Origin: Xiphydria camelus
Lineage: Eukaryota > Arthropoda > Insecta > Hymenoptera > Xiphydriidae
NCBI GenBank assembly: GCA_963678675.1
Contig: OY783199.1
Coordinates: forward strand, 16,574,348 to 16,638,347
Direction: 5' to 3'
DNA length: 64,000 nucleotides
Both the position numbers and the translations under genes were made by a program. Under the pieces are notes generated by a model. It ran no database searches and was not told where the DNA came from. It worked only from the letters and a program-made list of their open reading frames with translations. Below, one piece after another: positions 36,500 through 49,615 of the stretch; the first letter of the stretch is position 1, and every line of letters starts with the position of its first letter.

Positions 36500-37391
36500 A
36501 TGTATGTACGAGCTGACGATTAATTTAACCATGTACGATGCACGCGTCGCGCAGCGTACCGCGTAACCACCTGCCGCGACGAGGGAATGCTTTTTTTATG
36601 CGCCTTCTCATTTTCACGAGCATTTCCAGAAGGACAACGAAAGCTTCGCGTGATACTGACAGCCAGCTATACGGTTACACTCGCGCTCCGCGCGTACGTA
36701 ATATGCGCGACGATAAAACCATTGAAAACAACGCGACACACGCGTACACTCGTCGAAAGGGCGAAACGAAATAATTGATTCACCCACACGTCGACGGTGC
36801 GTACCGCGCACCCCGATAAGAGTGGGTCGTCCCGTGTATAAATTTGATTAGGGAATCGATAGCCTATGAAAGAGACCTATACAGAGGGACCGAATGTAAA
36901 ATTTCTGCCTAGAATTCCTATAGAGACCCCATCAAGCTTTCTCATTATAACGTCACGCGGTGGTGCCATTACAACACACGAGCTTTTCGCAAAATCCAGC
37001 CAGAACCGGGGAGGAATTTAATCGAAATATCCCGCATAGGAAAATGCGCGGGATGCTTAATAATAATTCGAAAATAATGTTCAAACAAAACTGGCAGCGC
37101 CGAATCGGCAGATTAAAGTGTGCGTGCGTGTGTGTGTTAATTGATTTTTTTCATTTCCACCGACGGTTTAAAGTATCGTTGTGTATAACTTCGACGCACC
37201 GCGGATTCGAAGCTTGCGCGCGAAATTAGCAATCCCATTCGCATCGCGTTGATGAGGAACCGAGTGACCGGTTGGAAATAACGTACAGTGCGTACGCGTT
37301 TCGTATCACTATATCAGCGCGAATGTATGCATACGTATTGACGTATGTACGAATGAGAATTGAGATGGACGTGGCGCGATTGAACGGGGCA
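36500..37391. other. CpG-rich unique sequence
   Basis: ORFs of 63-89 codons on both strands in CpG-rich DNA; none recognised. Confidence 0.45.
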
Positions 37392-37661
37392 CACCGAAAA
37401 AACAGCTTATCAATATTATACAACAGTTAATAAATGTAATTTTAAATACGACGGAATAAATATTTCGTTGCGACAAGAAAATAAATGTACGTTAATTATT
37501 TAAATGTTTGTTTCATTCAAACGATTGCTTCGAAGAGTTTAATTGCGTAAAATAAATATTGTAATTATCAATAAATATTTATTCGGTCCAATAAAATGTT
37601 TGTTTATTTCGCCATATTCAAAGAAACATTTGTTCCCTATAAATAAACTGTTTTCTCGGTG
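37392..37661. mobile_element. Family H MITE, copy 2
   Basis: CACCGAAAAAACAGCTTAT at the left, AAATAAACTGTTTTCTCGGTG at the right. Inside are ATTTAAATGTTTGTTTCATTC and AATAAATATTTATTCGG, as in 33597-34029. Confidence 0.75.
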
Positions 37662-37758
37662 CTATAGTATTTATAACAAATTCTTTCTCGATGACTTCGC
37701 TATAGTTACAAATTGACCAGTAGGTACCAAGGAAAAACACGTATTTTTTCACTATCAC

Positions 37759-37993
37759 TACCCGGAGAAAATAAATCATACCATTTACACACAAAGTTTG
37801 TGATAAATTTTCGGACAAGACCAATTCGTTGTTATGATAATTACAAATTTAGTAAAAATTATAGTAAAACTTGTAGAAGTTGGAAGCGCTGCTGTATTTT
37901 ATACTAAAATTGTAGTTATCATAACAATAAATTAACTTTGTCCCGAAATTTACCACAAATTTTGTAAATGCTACTATTAATCTTTTTCCCGTG
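37759..37993 (+). mobile_element. Family I MITE, copy 2
   Basis: CCCGGAGAAAATAAATCA at the left, TCTTTTTCCCGTG at the right, with the shared core ATTATAGTAAAACTTGTAGA and the inverted TTGTTATGATAATTACA block. Confidence 0.8.
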
Positions 37994-38682
37994 TATAGAA
38001 CATCGTATTTCACTGTAATGCAAGGAAAAGTCGTAAGTCACGCCGATGAGAACAAGGATCTACGATGTTTCCTCGCACAGCAGCGAGTTACGACGTTTCT
38101 CAATGACAGTGAAAAGATACGTGCTCTTCTCTGGTGCCGGTCGACATGTGCATCGTCTGTGTGCCGATGTGTACCTACTACATACGCTGTCCAGCCAGCC
38201 AGCTTCCCCTCTCTACGCATAACCACACGGGGTAAATGCGTCGCAGTGTCTACCAATATTACGAGCACTTCCGAAAGTATTCCGACGAATTGACCTGGCG
38301 CATGTCGGGGGAAAGTTGACTCGTTCGTTACACGATGCACCGGACACGCGGTACTAAAAGCTTCCGGTGCACGGCGGCCGTTCGACGTATACGTAAGCGT
38401 TGCAGGATTCAATTATCTTCAGGAGCCCTCGTCTTTGCCGGAGCGTAAGTGGAGTCGTTACACGAAAAGAGTGATACCAGTAAATTTGGCTGTATTTACG
38501 ATAAAAGAGATGCACATAAGAATTTTCGAATGTTTCTACACACAGTGCGGTACAGTAATTTTTCTTTTGAAAACACTAAATCGTGATGGTTTACATTACG
38601 ATTTAGCAGTTGTCTAAGAAAGAATTATTCTTCAGCACAGTAGGAATATTCGAAAACCCTTATGTGTACCTCTTTTATTGTA
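37994..38682. other. Unique noncoding stretch
   Basis: Carries a 124-codon minus ORF (38038-38412) and a 100-codon plus ORF on opposite strands, neither recognised. I specifically checked the minus frame for a class B receptor hormone-binding exon (Cys-Trp-Pro) and found none. Confidence 0.45.
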
Positions 38683-38931
38683 CGGAGAAAAATAATTAAT
38701 TGGATCTACTGAAAATTACTTGAGGGGTCGCATATCATTATTTATTTATATCAATAAAATTTTGTATATTACATCAATTAGATATCTTTCTCACAATCAT
38801 GTGAAATAGTATATAATTGCAAGGAAGAAATATCTAATTAATATGAAAAAACATTCAATTGATCTAAATAAATAATTACTTGCGACCCGCGAGTAATTTT
38901 TAGTAGATCTAACTAATTCTTTTTCTCTGTG
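38683..38931. mobile_element. Family E MITE, copy 1
   Basis: Left CGGAGAAAAATAATTAATTG, right the complement of CACAGAGAAAAAGAATTAGT. Inner inverted blocks are ATTACTTGAGGGGTCGCA and TGCGACCCGCGAGTAAT. Confidence 0.85.
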
Positions 38932-41900
38932 TGTAAACCAGCTTTACGCTCGCGACTTCGTCTGCGTGGATCTCGAAATAAATAGAAATTCCCATACAAA
39001 TTGTCATCCCCTATTCAACCCCTTGAAGGACAAATTTCCAAAAATCCTGAAAGACGTCTTTCTTAATTTCTAACCGAAAGGCCAAATACCAATTTTTTGC
39101 TGGATCAAACTTCAGAAATGACGGATTTTCATGCAAACTTAAATCTCCTATTTTACCACCTCAGAGAGAGAGGGTAAGAATTTCGTAAAATTCTTTCTTA
39201 GTGAGTGTTTACGTCACAAAAGAAGCCTACCGTCCAAATTTCAGTCAGTCAGGACACGTTCTTTCATATTATGTATAGAAGATACAATAAAATTTACTGG
39301 TATCAGTCTTTCCGTGTTACAGAACTCACCAGCTAATACGATAGCGAGAGAAACCTTTTTCCAAAATTCGCCTCTCCGTAAGGATCTTTATTATATCGGC
39401 ACGTTTTGTACCAAATCGCTGACTTAATAATCAAAAAGAATTGTTAGAGACAGATTGTTGAAACGGAATATCGAGGCGGCTCGTTAACACCTCGCTCAAG
39501 AGAATTAGGGTGAGGGAGGGCCGTAATGAGATACTCGAGTTGGCCCTCGACTCCCACGATACGTAAATGGTCGTTAAGAGACGCCGCGAGTGCCTCGTTG
39601 TGGCTATATCGCTGTTTAGTACGAGGACAAAGCGGGGCTCGAATTAATCACAAGCGAGAAAGGGCCTTAATGTATAAATATATCTAAGATTTATGCCCTC
39701 CTTTGTCTCCCGAACGACGTGTCTTCTTTATCCACCCTATTCTTCTACGGTCGTCAGAGATCGCCAGCTCCTTACCCCTGGAGAATGCTATCCCGCAATC
39801 GCGAGAGTATCGCCGATGGCATGGTCAACATTCGTCAGGGGCGAGCAATATTTTTCACTCGCACGCAACAATTCACCTGTAACGTAGTAAGTACTTATCG
39901 CGAGCGAGTGTTATACTTCCGTTGACGCTTTGACGCTCCCGAGTGTACGTTTTAATCGGTGCCAGCAAATTGGTTCGTGCGATGACTACGATAACGCGCG
40001 TGTATGCTCGAGGTACACAATATATGTTTGGATACGAGAAATGTGTAAAGGCTATAAATCGTTCCGCTTTTAGAAACGATATTTCGAGACGAAGAGAGAA
40101 TATTCTTTTCGGAATAGATGTTAAAGGTATTTCGAAAATGAACATTTCATTAACCCTTAGATGCATGCGTGACAAATTTCACTCGGGTCTTCCCGCCCCG
40201 AATACGAGTTACAATATAAATTAGATTTTGGTTATAAAATTTAATATTTTCTTAGGGAAAAAAATACTGTTAGATATTATAGATATTTTTTCACGTTGCA
40301 CTAAGCATATTTATCATCGGAAAATTAAGATAAGCGTACATTGTGACCACGTAAGTAATTTTTAGTAAATCTAACTAACTCTACTTCTCTGTGTACCACA
40401 AAGTCTTGCATTGTAAATTCTAAATTTTTCAATAAATGGGTATTTCTTTGCACTTCCGGGTCCTGCAGACCCGACTTATAAGTCACAGGATTAAACATTC
40501 GTTTTACGGATAATCAATGTAGAACGGGCAGTGCCAATCGCGATGCCAATAACGATCGACCGTTCTTGACAAAAGTAAAGGCGCGATCGCCGGTGTTCAA
40601 CGGACTGAGCGATCTTGATTGCATTCCGGCTCGCTGCCTAGGTAAGCTGGATAGATGTGAAATTATTCTCCGCGAATGATAACACGGGATGGGTGGAACG
40701 GGGCGTGGACAGCCGCCAGTCACTCGCAGGTCTGATATGTAGATGCGGAATAAGCAGATGCGGAAGTTAACCAAATTTGTGGTACGAAGAAAAGGACGAT
40801 AATAGAGTGCCGACGCGCGTTACAGACGTCTGAGCTCAATTTAAAGAAAGCTCGGTATGAAAAATGAAATAACCCTTTAAGTGATTCGATTTAAAAAACT
40901 AATAAAAGCTCTATCACTCCTCGTGCAGCTGAAGCACCCACAACTAAATTCACGCATCGCCTCACTGCTACAAAGCGCGCATCATCCGCTTCGCTAATCC
41001 TTCCAGTTATTCCCACAAATTCCAGTAATCTCTTTGAACGAGCGCGAACCACTCGCATTATGCGCATACATATGTGCGCGTATGCGTATACGCGTACGAA
41101 TGAAAACGCATTTTCCAATTCCGTAAAAGAGTGATCGTGCAATCCATTAAAACGATGCAAAGTGAATTAAATGATTAAAATTTTGTCTTCCAAATGTTTT
41201 CTTTTCTCGACGATCTCGATGGACCGATTAGAGCGACACCGCACGGCAAAAGGAAGCACCTTTCCGCAATCGCCGTATCCCAGAGAGGGAAAATTAGGAA
41301 CAAACACGAAGGACCACGAGGCGAACCTCCGTCAACGAGTCCGTAGAGCGAACCTCAAGTTAATTACCGAACTCATTTAAAATTCCGGGGCGAATTAAAA
41401 CTAGCGGGCATCAACTCCGCGCACCGGGAATTCTATTCCATCGCTTTCCCACTCGTTAGAAAGTCCTACGACATTCGCAGTCGAAACCTCCAAAAGTAAG
41501 CGCAATTCCATTCGCTATTCCGACCAATAAGCGAACCTCCGAACCGGCTTACGCAAGTCCGCGCGCGCGCTCAACGTAACTCGATATTCATTCATAAAAG
41601 CCCCGACTATAAATAAGTACGATATCCAATTCACAGCTCCGTCCGATAACTGGAGCTTTACGTAAGCCGATGCTTATTTCGTACAGAACGGCAGTTATCG
41701 ACAAGTCCCCGCTGTGAATATCGGCTACCGAATGGCGAACTGGTGTCAATGGCACACCTGCGTCGTACCGGTACGTAGCGAGGCTCGGTAAACGCTGGGT
41801 CGTCCCCGATGGATTCAATTAGGGGCGACCCACCGCGTGGAATAATTTCGTTTGGACGTTCTAGAGGCAGGGCGCAGAGGAGTTTTCGAGTTTGCGGAAG

Positions 41901-42017
41901 CGACCGGAGCCTTGGTACGGTTACAGACGCTGTTAGCGCGTGCTGGTCGCGCCGAGACGGTCGTACGATACGGCCGAGGTACTCGTACCCTCGGCATTAT
42001 GGATTCTGTCGCTGATG
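38932..42017. other. Long unique noncoding stretch, partly CpG-rich
   Basis: CpG-rich at 39.5-40.0, 40.5-40.8 and 40.9-42.0 kb. A fragment of family E lies at about 40345-40393 (GTAAGTAATTTTTAGTAAAT, then CTTCTCTGTG). ORFs up to 100 codons are present on both strands, but no protein family or splice structure is recognised. Confidence 0.45.
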
Positions 42018-42396
42018 ACTTTTTAAAATGTCATTTTTTCAACGTACTCTAGCCGGAGAACAATTAGTTCTCATTCCCTCGTTAGCTATACGGCAGTATT
42101 TATCCCGGCTAATGAAAGCATGAACATTGACTGATCATTGGTTAGCCTACACTGAGAAAAATAATCAGGTTAAAGTGACAAAACGTACCTAGTTAAAGAC
42201 GGTTGGTTACTTCAACCAAAATACCGGCCAGTCGAACCAAATATCAAGTTATTTTAACCAAAAAGAGAGTGGTGAGTTTAACCAAACACAGACGGAGGAT
42301 CTATATTTTACCAAACGGTTTGGTCATCGTCTCCAGGATTTTGGTCAGGTTGACCAAGTTATTTTTCTCAGTGTACGTTTAAAAATGCCACTTTAA
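42018..42396. mobile_element. Family N repeat, copy 2, split by family B
   Basis: Left part TGACTTTTTAAAATGTCATT through GCTAATGAAAGCATGAACAT and CATTGGTTAGCC; right part GTTTAAAAATGCCACTTTAA after the insertion. Homologous to 16726-16890. Confidence 0.75.
42150..42373 (+). mobile_element. Family B MITE, copy 2 (full length, nested in family N)
   Basis: CACTGAGAAAAATAATCAGG at the left and the complement of CACTGAGAAAAATAACTTGG at the right, with TA at 42148-42149 and 42374-42375. It is the best reference copy of family B. Confidence 0.93.
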
Positions 42397-44244
42397 AGCG
42401 TATAATTTGGCGCGGAGAGTTCCCCGCAAAGAATTATCCATACACGCAAATCCGCATCGATTTCCCTCGGGCTGCGGAGGAAGGAAGATGGGAGCGACTT
42501 TTTCCGCGAGGGTGGAATATTTCCCTTCGAAGCTGCCGTATCGATTTTCCCTGCAATTTGGCGGATTGCCATATCACGCGCTATGGCGAGCGCGGATTAG
42601 TGGACCGTGCGGTTTATGGAGGAGATGAGCCACGGCGGCGCGGGGAATACCTTCAGGACGAGACGCGAGGATGAGGCGGAAGCCCCTTGCGACGACGTTT
42701 GATTACGGCATCCGCTTCGTGACCTTAAGCGGAAGAGTTACCGGTGGCGTGACGATATCGTATTGGTATCCGGAAGTGGCGAACGGAACTGCGCCTGGTA
42801 TCGCGATACGGTTTTTCGAGGATACACTTGACTGGCAAATAGTGATTGCACAGAGAGAATAGAAAATAAAAAATCGGACATTTTTCCTTCTGAAGTACCT
42901 ACATCTCTCGCCAGTTAACCCTTCGCGAACCAGGTCAATAAAAATCATCCCTTGAGCGATGAATAAAAAAAACAGACCCATTGCATAATGAAACAGTATA
43001 ACATTGCAATTCCAGTTTATTCAAAAGACTAGACCGCTGGTGTATATTTTGAATGGAATGAGATAAAGAAGGACTAGACGCTCCGGTTGAAGAGCAAATT
43101 CAAAGTCGATTATATCGAAATCAATTACAAATGAGAAAAAGTTTAAACAAAAAATATTCACCTATATTTCTACCGTAAAAAAGCTGCTCTACATTTTCCG
43201 TAAATCTCCACTGCGTTTCGAGATAATCACGTTCAAAGTTAAACAGAATATCCCACTTTTTCCCTACAGCAATTTTAAAATCGCTGCGATTAATTTAACT
43301 CCATCTATATTTCACGGAGAACTAATGTTTTCAGCCGCTGTTTCATTCCTTACATCAGTCCTCTCCGGCTGACCATCGCAAGGAAATAAACGATACACGT
43401 TCGAACACTGCCTCCGATTCGTGTAACGGCGTGAGGGATGATAGAACGTGTCCTTCCCAGAGAGAGGACGAGGATTTATATTCCCTCACCCCGCGCAGCG
43501 CCGATATCGATTTTCGCAACAATTTGGCAGATTGCCGTGATCGCGGGCTCGGATTAGTGGTCCGTATACTCGGCGCGAGGTGACCGCTATAAAGAAAAAA
43601 GAGACGCAGTTAGGTAACGATCCCTTCCAAAAGCCCTCTCTGCCGCGGTGGAGCATCTTTTCGAACTCTCCAGAAGTGGATCGCTCCATCGAGTGCGATT
43701 TTATAGGGATGAGCAGCGGTGGAAAATGGTCGTGGTATTACTTTCTTCGAGAAATCGACTTATATGGCTCCGCCGAGTAAAAAGTATGCATTTCGGGCAC
43801 GGGGGAACCCCCGGAGAGCGAGACGCCGTTGAAACGACGATATTTGCTTTCTTGGAGGTGAAGCGATCGAATTTTGCTACGATTCGATTACGAATTTATT
43901 TCGGCGAGTCGCAATTAATATTTGAAAGGGGAGTGACTTGTCGGAGAGAAAATCAGCTCCCTCTCTTTGAAACCTTAGATCATTTCAACTGGTTTTAGTG
44001 TGTCTACTCGAGCTTGAAGGACCGTTCAGCGATATCTGCAAAATCGGTTAAACCCTCGCAGAACCCACACCACCGCAAATTTACATCGGAGTACGGTTCG
44101 CGGTTATGGGTTAAGCCTAAAATCACGGTAAAACCAACCCTGGATTTAATCCTCGCGTCATTGATACAAATCGATCCATGTCAGGGGATATTATTTCGTC
44201 AAGAAAAATTGTACAAAATTGTTCGATAAATACGATCTTTTCTG
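42397..44244. other. Unique and locally duplicated noncoding DNA
   Basis: Two related CpG-rich patches (about 42,538-42,630 and 43,498-43,585) share ATCGATTTTC, CAATTTGGC and GCGGATTAGTGG-type words, indicating a local duplication. Bases 43024-43262 match 61160-61390. ORFs of 63-116 codons are unassigned. Confidence 0.5.
43024..43262 (+). repeat. Family M repeat, copy 1
   Basis: Aligns in the same orientation to 61160-61390: CAAAGTCGATTATATCGAAA, TTCACCTATATTT, AAAAAAGCTGCT, GTTTCGAGATAATCACGTTC and AAAGTTAAAC. Confidence 0.75.
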
Positions 44245-44468
44245 CACTGAGAAAAATAACTTGGTTAAAATGACAAAACGCATCTGGTTAAACGAGTAGT
44301 TATTCTAATCAAAATACTAGTAAGTTGAACCAAATATTTAGTTATTCTAACTATATGTTTAGTTATTTTAACTAAACACAGATAAAGAGAGGATCCATAT
44401 TTCACTAAACGGTTTTGTCATGATTTCCAGAATTTTTGTTAAATTGACTGGCTTGTTTTTTTTCAATG
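44245..44468 (+). mobile_element. Family B MITE, copy 3
   Basis: CACTGAGAAAAATAACTTGG at the left; right end degraded (TTTTTTTTCAATG). Internal repeats of TTAGTTATTCTAAC; the shared AGAGGATCCATATTTCAC block is present. Confidence 0.9.
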
Positions 44469-45993
44469 CACACGCAGTTTTTATCGGCCGAAACACGACT
44501 GATCGAAACTTTTTGCCAATTTTATAAGTTACGCAAATCGGGTAAGAAACGAATCTTACAAAATGATCGAAGAAATATTTCGGGATGCATAAACACCGCA
44601 GAATATGGCATCAATCTCTCTCTTAAAAAAAAGTGCAAATTTCTAGGTATCGTAAAATACGCGAATAACGAAGCTTGAATTTGTATTGCGATATTTTTGC
44701 GTACCGTCATATACATAGATACGACACGGTTAATCGCGCAATCGCTTTGCCGGCGAAGGAATTCGAGTTCTAGTGCACGGGGGACTCGCAAACATCGAAT
44801 CATCCCTTCGTCGCTCCCTCTTCCACGACGATTACGGTCCTACGGGGTCGGCGCTTTGATCCCCCTCTTTTTTCTCATTTCGGATATATGCCTATACTAC
44901 CCCTCCGCGATTAGGATGAATTTCGGACCGAAGGCTCCTGCTCGAGTCGAAGGAGGGACGAGAAATCTTATCGAACGTTTTTCACGAGGGTGCTCGATGA
45001 AAGGAACTTTTTTGCGACTCAACCGAGACCGCGCTCGTGTCTTCGACTACGTATTCCAGAATATATAATATATCCATTAGCTGCATTTCCTCGCTCACTT
45101 TTATTACTGAAAAATTAATGCCGCAGCACACCTCGTTTTAAATATCTACGAATAAAAAAAAATATGATGACCATCGAAGTAGAGGAAAGTCGTGTAATAG
45201 CGAACACTTCGATAGCCCCTAATTTAAATGATTGATAAGATCGATCAGGAACCACTACACGACTTTCCTCTATACTGTAACAGACTCGTGTCGAACGCGG
45301 CGACATTTTTTCGAACCCATTAGAATATCCATACACGAGGTGGAGGAGCTTCTACGTCCTGGCGAACCCGAGGTGCTTTTCTTTTATAAAACCGACCCCC
45401 AAACTTTCAACGCTTTTTATATTATACAGCACCTGAGAAACTTGCGAATAAACGGAGGCTTTCGCGAAAGTCAACAAAGGATGATGTAGCGACTGCTCCC
45501 AATTATCGTACTTGGTGGGTGTAATAAAAGATTGATCGAAATGTAGGAGAGGGAAAATTTAGTCCTGCGAATTTTTGCTGATCAATTGCGTCGAAAAAGA
45601 TCGAAGAAATATACTACCCGGAGAAATTTTCATTCGTTCTCAGTTGGAAGCCATCAATTGAGAGATTGCCATAAAAATAATTATCCCGCCGATAAAGTAT
45701 GACTCGAGAAAGCTCCGCGCCAAAAATAGGGAGCTTTTCCCCTATACGCGCTATAGGGGCGATGACGACGAATATAAACGAATAGGGGAGTTTAACGGGG
45801 CCAACGGCAGGAGCTCGGGTTATGGGGAAGCGAGCAAATAGTCGATAACTCGCTCTGCGACTTCCTGATCCCCCCGGAAAAAAAACCATAGTAAACCTCG
45901 TAAAGCTTCGTGGCTCGGAGAAAAGTAACCTGTAAATCTCTCGTCGATCATAACTCGTATGTGTAGTTGAATATTTTACCGTAGAGATACTAT
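44469..45993. other. Unique noncoding stretch with one short hairpin
   Basis: ORFs up to 123 codons on plus (44697-45068) and 176 codons on minus (45614-46144, running into the family B copy) are unassigned. A 16-bp perfect inverted repeat (AGAGGAAAGTCGTGTA) lies at about 45181-45271 with a ~58-bp loop. Confidence 0.45.
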
Positions 45994-46213
45994 TCTGATG
46001 AAAATAACTTGGTGAAAATGACAAAACGAATTTAGTTATTCTAACCAAAATACAAATGTATTGAACTAAATATTTAGATATTCCGACAATATGTTTATTA
46101 ATTCCAACTACATGTCTAGTTATTCTGACCAGAAAATGATCCATATTTTACCAAACGATTTGATTACAGTCTTCAGGATTTCGGTTAAATTAATCAAGTT
46201 ATCTTTCTCAGTG
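45994..46213 (+). mobile_element. Family B MITE, copy 4
   Basis: CTGATGAAAATAACTTGG at the left, CAAGTTATCTTTCTCAGTG at the right. Internal TTTAGTTATTCTAACC and GATCCATATTTTACC blocks. Confidence 0.85.
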
Positions 46214-46386
46214 ACGAGACGTTTGAATAGTTCTTGCTCGCACTTTTTTTTTCATTCTTCTCGTGGCGTTTTTGTACGCACCTCGGGATTCGTCTTTTAA
46301 TATTTTCTGAATTTTTATTTGCTCCTAGAATTATTCGTTATTTAGATTTCACGAAAGTGTGATAAATAATACAATTTTTCTTAATA

Positions 46387-46602
46387 CCATATAAGATTAA
46401 ACTTACTCGCCAGGAAAGAAAATTAAATCACTATTATCTCATTATTCATGAGCTTTTGGCCTATATCGATATAAGACTTTATTATTGATAAGAATATAAT
46501 CTTCAAAAAAGTATTATATAAATATAAGCCAAAAACTCATGTATTGTGAGATAATAGTGTTTCAAGTTTCTTTCCCGACGAGTAATTTTAGCCTCGTATG
46601 AT
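46387..46602 (+). mobile_element. Family A palindromic MITE, copy 4
   Basis: TTAAACTTACTCGCCAGGAA at the left, CCCGACGAGTAATTTTAGCC at the right, with the family core between. Confidence 0.9.
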
Positions 46603-47621
46603 ACATTCGTCGATATATGTGTGTGTACGTCGTTAAATCTTATCCCACGAAACAACGATTTTTTATACTTACGATGTTAGCCCATTCCTTATCCCAATTA
46701 CGCCCTTCCCGTCCTACGCTGATTAAATTTTCACGCTAAGGACGAGAAAAGGGCCTTATAGCTTCTCCTCTTCGTTAATAATTCGCGGCACTATCGCGCG
46801 CAGTATACGCACGGGGTAAGTTTCGCTGGCGAGAACTTTGATCGACTTCATTGTGTAACCGTGCGCCAAAGTCGGGGGCATTCGCTTTGTTCGTGGCGAA
46901 AAAAAAAGAAAAACGGAAACTTTCACGATCGACGAATGGAACGTCGAGTTTGCGCGAGTAATATATACCGGAATATTCGATGCGACGATAAAATAGCTTC
47001 CAGTCTCACAGGGGTAGAATCCCCCGCTCACGCCGTAATGCGATATATTTAGTAATATATTTAGTTGCGGTTTACGTAATTCGATTCGTATATTCCATTG
47101 GCTGGACTGGCAACTTTGCTAATTGAAAGTGAAACTCGCTTATCTGTTGTATATAGCGGGCGAGCAGCAGCCATCTTTGCATTAGGCAATTTAAGGGCGA
47201 GCAATAGTTTGACGTTTCGTTAATGGGAACCTTTTAACATGATTAGAAAGGGATGCCAGTAATTGCGTGGGTCAATGTTTGGCTATGATGATTAAGTGTC
47301 GTAAATATGTCAAATTTAGGGCGACTCGAAGTCATTATGTTTGCCCTTCCTACGATTATTCCGTTCCATCGAGAAACTGAAGCATCTTTTTAACACAGTG
47401 CGGTTAATAGAAAGTCATGATAAGTCGTCCTTGCGTCGTTCGTTCTTCACGGAGAGAAGAGTACCTATATTAATCCTATCAGTCACTGTTATACTAGGTA
47501 ATAGATTTGACATTTTGGAGAACGTATTGAGTTCATTACTTTACTGTATTGCAACCGTTAATATACATCTAATGAAGTTCGTTAAACGTACGTCAATTTG
47601 GCTTTAACGCTAACTTTTTTA
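46603..47621. other. Unique noncoding stretch
   Basis: Mixed composition; ORFs of 63-91 codons, none recognised. Confidence 0.45.
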
Positions 47622-47945
47622 TTGAAGATTTGAAAAATTTGAAGAAAACGTTTTACCCCGTGCTGTTTCAGTTTCCATTTTTCGTCTTATCAAAGCTATA
47701 AAACAATATTTAAAAATGCAACTACATCAAGGTCTAGCAAGATTATCTCCCTCTCGCGCGCTCGTTGTTTCGTCTCTCTGCCTTTTCTGTGTCGTCACAA
47801 TCTTGCAAAGAGAAACGCACTTATAATTTTGCAAATAATTATTTTTCTGGACCGTTTCATTTTTGGTTGTTATTGAATATGTATTCGGATTACAAATTGA
47901 ATTAAAAAATATTAAGACCGAATTGTTGCAATATTTTCCTGAAAA
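47622..47945 (+). mobile_element. Family L repeat, copy 3
   Basis: GAAGATTTGAAAAATTTGA, ACCCCGTGCTGTTTCAG, AAATGCAACTACATC, then ATTCGGATTACAAATTGAAT and AGACCGAATTG. It lacks the D insertion. Confidence 0.75.
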
Positions 47946-49196
47946 TTTCAAATTTATTATTTAATATAACAGTGATTAATACTCTTCTCTCCGTGTACCC
48001 CATAAATTATTTGACCTGCAGACTCGATCGTCGAAAGTATCCCCCAGGACCAAGGGCAGCAACTTGTATCCTTGACGAGGGTGATACAGGTGACAAATAT
48101 ACACTTGACGGGGAAACGTGACCGTAGGTCGTTGTGGCTTCGCCCCCCCCCCCCCCCTCCCCACCACCCATCACTCATATCACCCCATCAGATCTATCAG
48201 ATTCACTCGGCTTTTTCTGTGGAATCCATTCATTTCATCCAAAATTCATGCATCTTTTTGCGCGACGACTAAAGGGGAGGTGCGTGGTAGCGCGACAGCA
48301 ACGTACGTTGCGGAACGACGGGGGATGATATACGCAGTGCCCGATTAGGGAAGACGGGACGTGTTTCACGCTAGGGTTTACTCGATACACATCGTGTATT
48401 GTTCTCCCGTTAGCGCTTATTATTCATCGCTACCCTTCCAGACGCATATACGTATGTATGTCTCGGACAATTAGAGAACAATTTGCATTGAAGCTACTAC
48501 AATGACTATATATATATAATTCATTTTAATTAATGTTCTTCCGTTTATGTCGTTATAGAAATAATCGCACTTTTTTCCTTCTACTTGTCATTCAAATGAA
48601 TCGACTTGAAATTCTAATTTTTGGGATATTCGTTCGGGATATTAGAACTGTCAAAATTACTCTAGTTAAGAAATTCATTAAATACAACTCAGTTCTTATC
48701 TGGAGCACTTAAAAGGATCAAGGGTCAATCCCAGTGACCGGTCCTTCGATATTGACGAAAAGGGGTATTCAATACGAAAGAGAGAGAGGTCCCAAGGCAA
48801 ACAATCTAAAAATACCAGAACGAGCTTTATTTAACGCGATCTTCGCGAGCAGGCTGAAAGCTTTTCCACTTGGATGATTTTATATCTCATGATTTTATGA
48901 CTCCCGATGCGACGGAGTTAATGAAATATGTCCCAATTGATTTACTCTCGACTGAACTACTTCCAATATCGATGAAAAGTATTCGGAATTTTCCCTCCTT
49001 CTGGATTCGTTTCATTTCGTATTACCACTGCCTTACTGTACACGCAAAGCACATAGAAAATAAGATCATACGCGACACAGAACAGGCTTGTACTAATGTC
49101 ACTGAAAATGGATAAAAACATAGTCGTTTCGTGGTACCAGACATCCAAATATGAAATTTCTGAAATACCTACGTAATAAACCCGTGTGACAGAGTA
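47946..49196. other. Unique noncoding stretch with a poly-C run
   Basis: Contains 15 consecutive C at 48143-48157 followed by a pyrimidine-rich tract. Proline- or glycine-rich ORFs across it (63-76 codons) are artefacts of the tract. Confidence 0.5.
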
Positions 49197-49236
49197 TTCA
49201 GAATTCTTATACCATATCAGGTATAAGAATTCTGAA
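49197..49236. repeat. Perfect 17-bp inverted repeat
   Basis: TTCAGAATTCTTATACC, a 6-bp spacer, then its exact complement. It abuts family A copy 5 and interrupts where that element's left tip should be. Confidence 0.9.
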
Positions 49237-49237
49237 C

Positions 49238-49445
49238 TTACCTAAAATTACTCGCCAGGAAAGAATCTTCAATCACTATTGTCTCATTATTTATGAACTT
49301 TTGACCTACATCGATATAACACTTTGTTGTAGATAAAAATATTATTTACAAAAAAGTATCACACAAGTATTAGTCAAAAGCTTATGAATAACGAGATAAT
49401 AGTGGTTCAAGTTTCCTGCCTGGCGAATAAGTTTAGTCTCATGTG
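49238..49445 (+). mobile_element. Family A palindromic MITE, copy 5
   Basis: AAATTACTCGCCAGGAAAGA at the left, CTGGCGAATAAGTTTAGTC at the right, with the family core. Confidence 0.9.
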
Positions 49446-49463
49446 ATATACAGCGTGTTAGTC

Positions 49464-49615
49464 GCAACACACAGCGGATGTACGGTTTGCCTGCTGTCGA
49501 GTGCGGTTGTACGCCAATTTCGCCAACCGAGAGAGACGGAAGGGCTCTCGAGATTACATCCGACAGCTGCGCCTCACGAGCAGGCAACCCGTACATCCGC
49601 CGCGTATTGCGACGG
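49464..49615. repeat. Inverted repeat with ~36-bp arms
   Basis: GCGGATGTACGGTTTGCCTG at the left is complementary to CAGGCAACCCGTACATCCGC at the right, with about 80 bp between. The overlapping 81-84-codon ORFs on both strands come from this symmetry. Confidence 0.8.

Noticed and set aside
45614..46144. 176-codon minus-strand ORF
   Set aside because: It starts inside family B copy 4 and runs into unique sequence, with no domain pattern.
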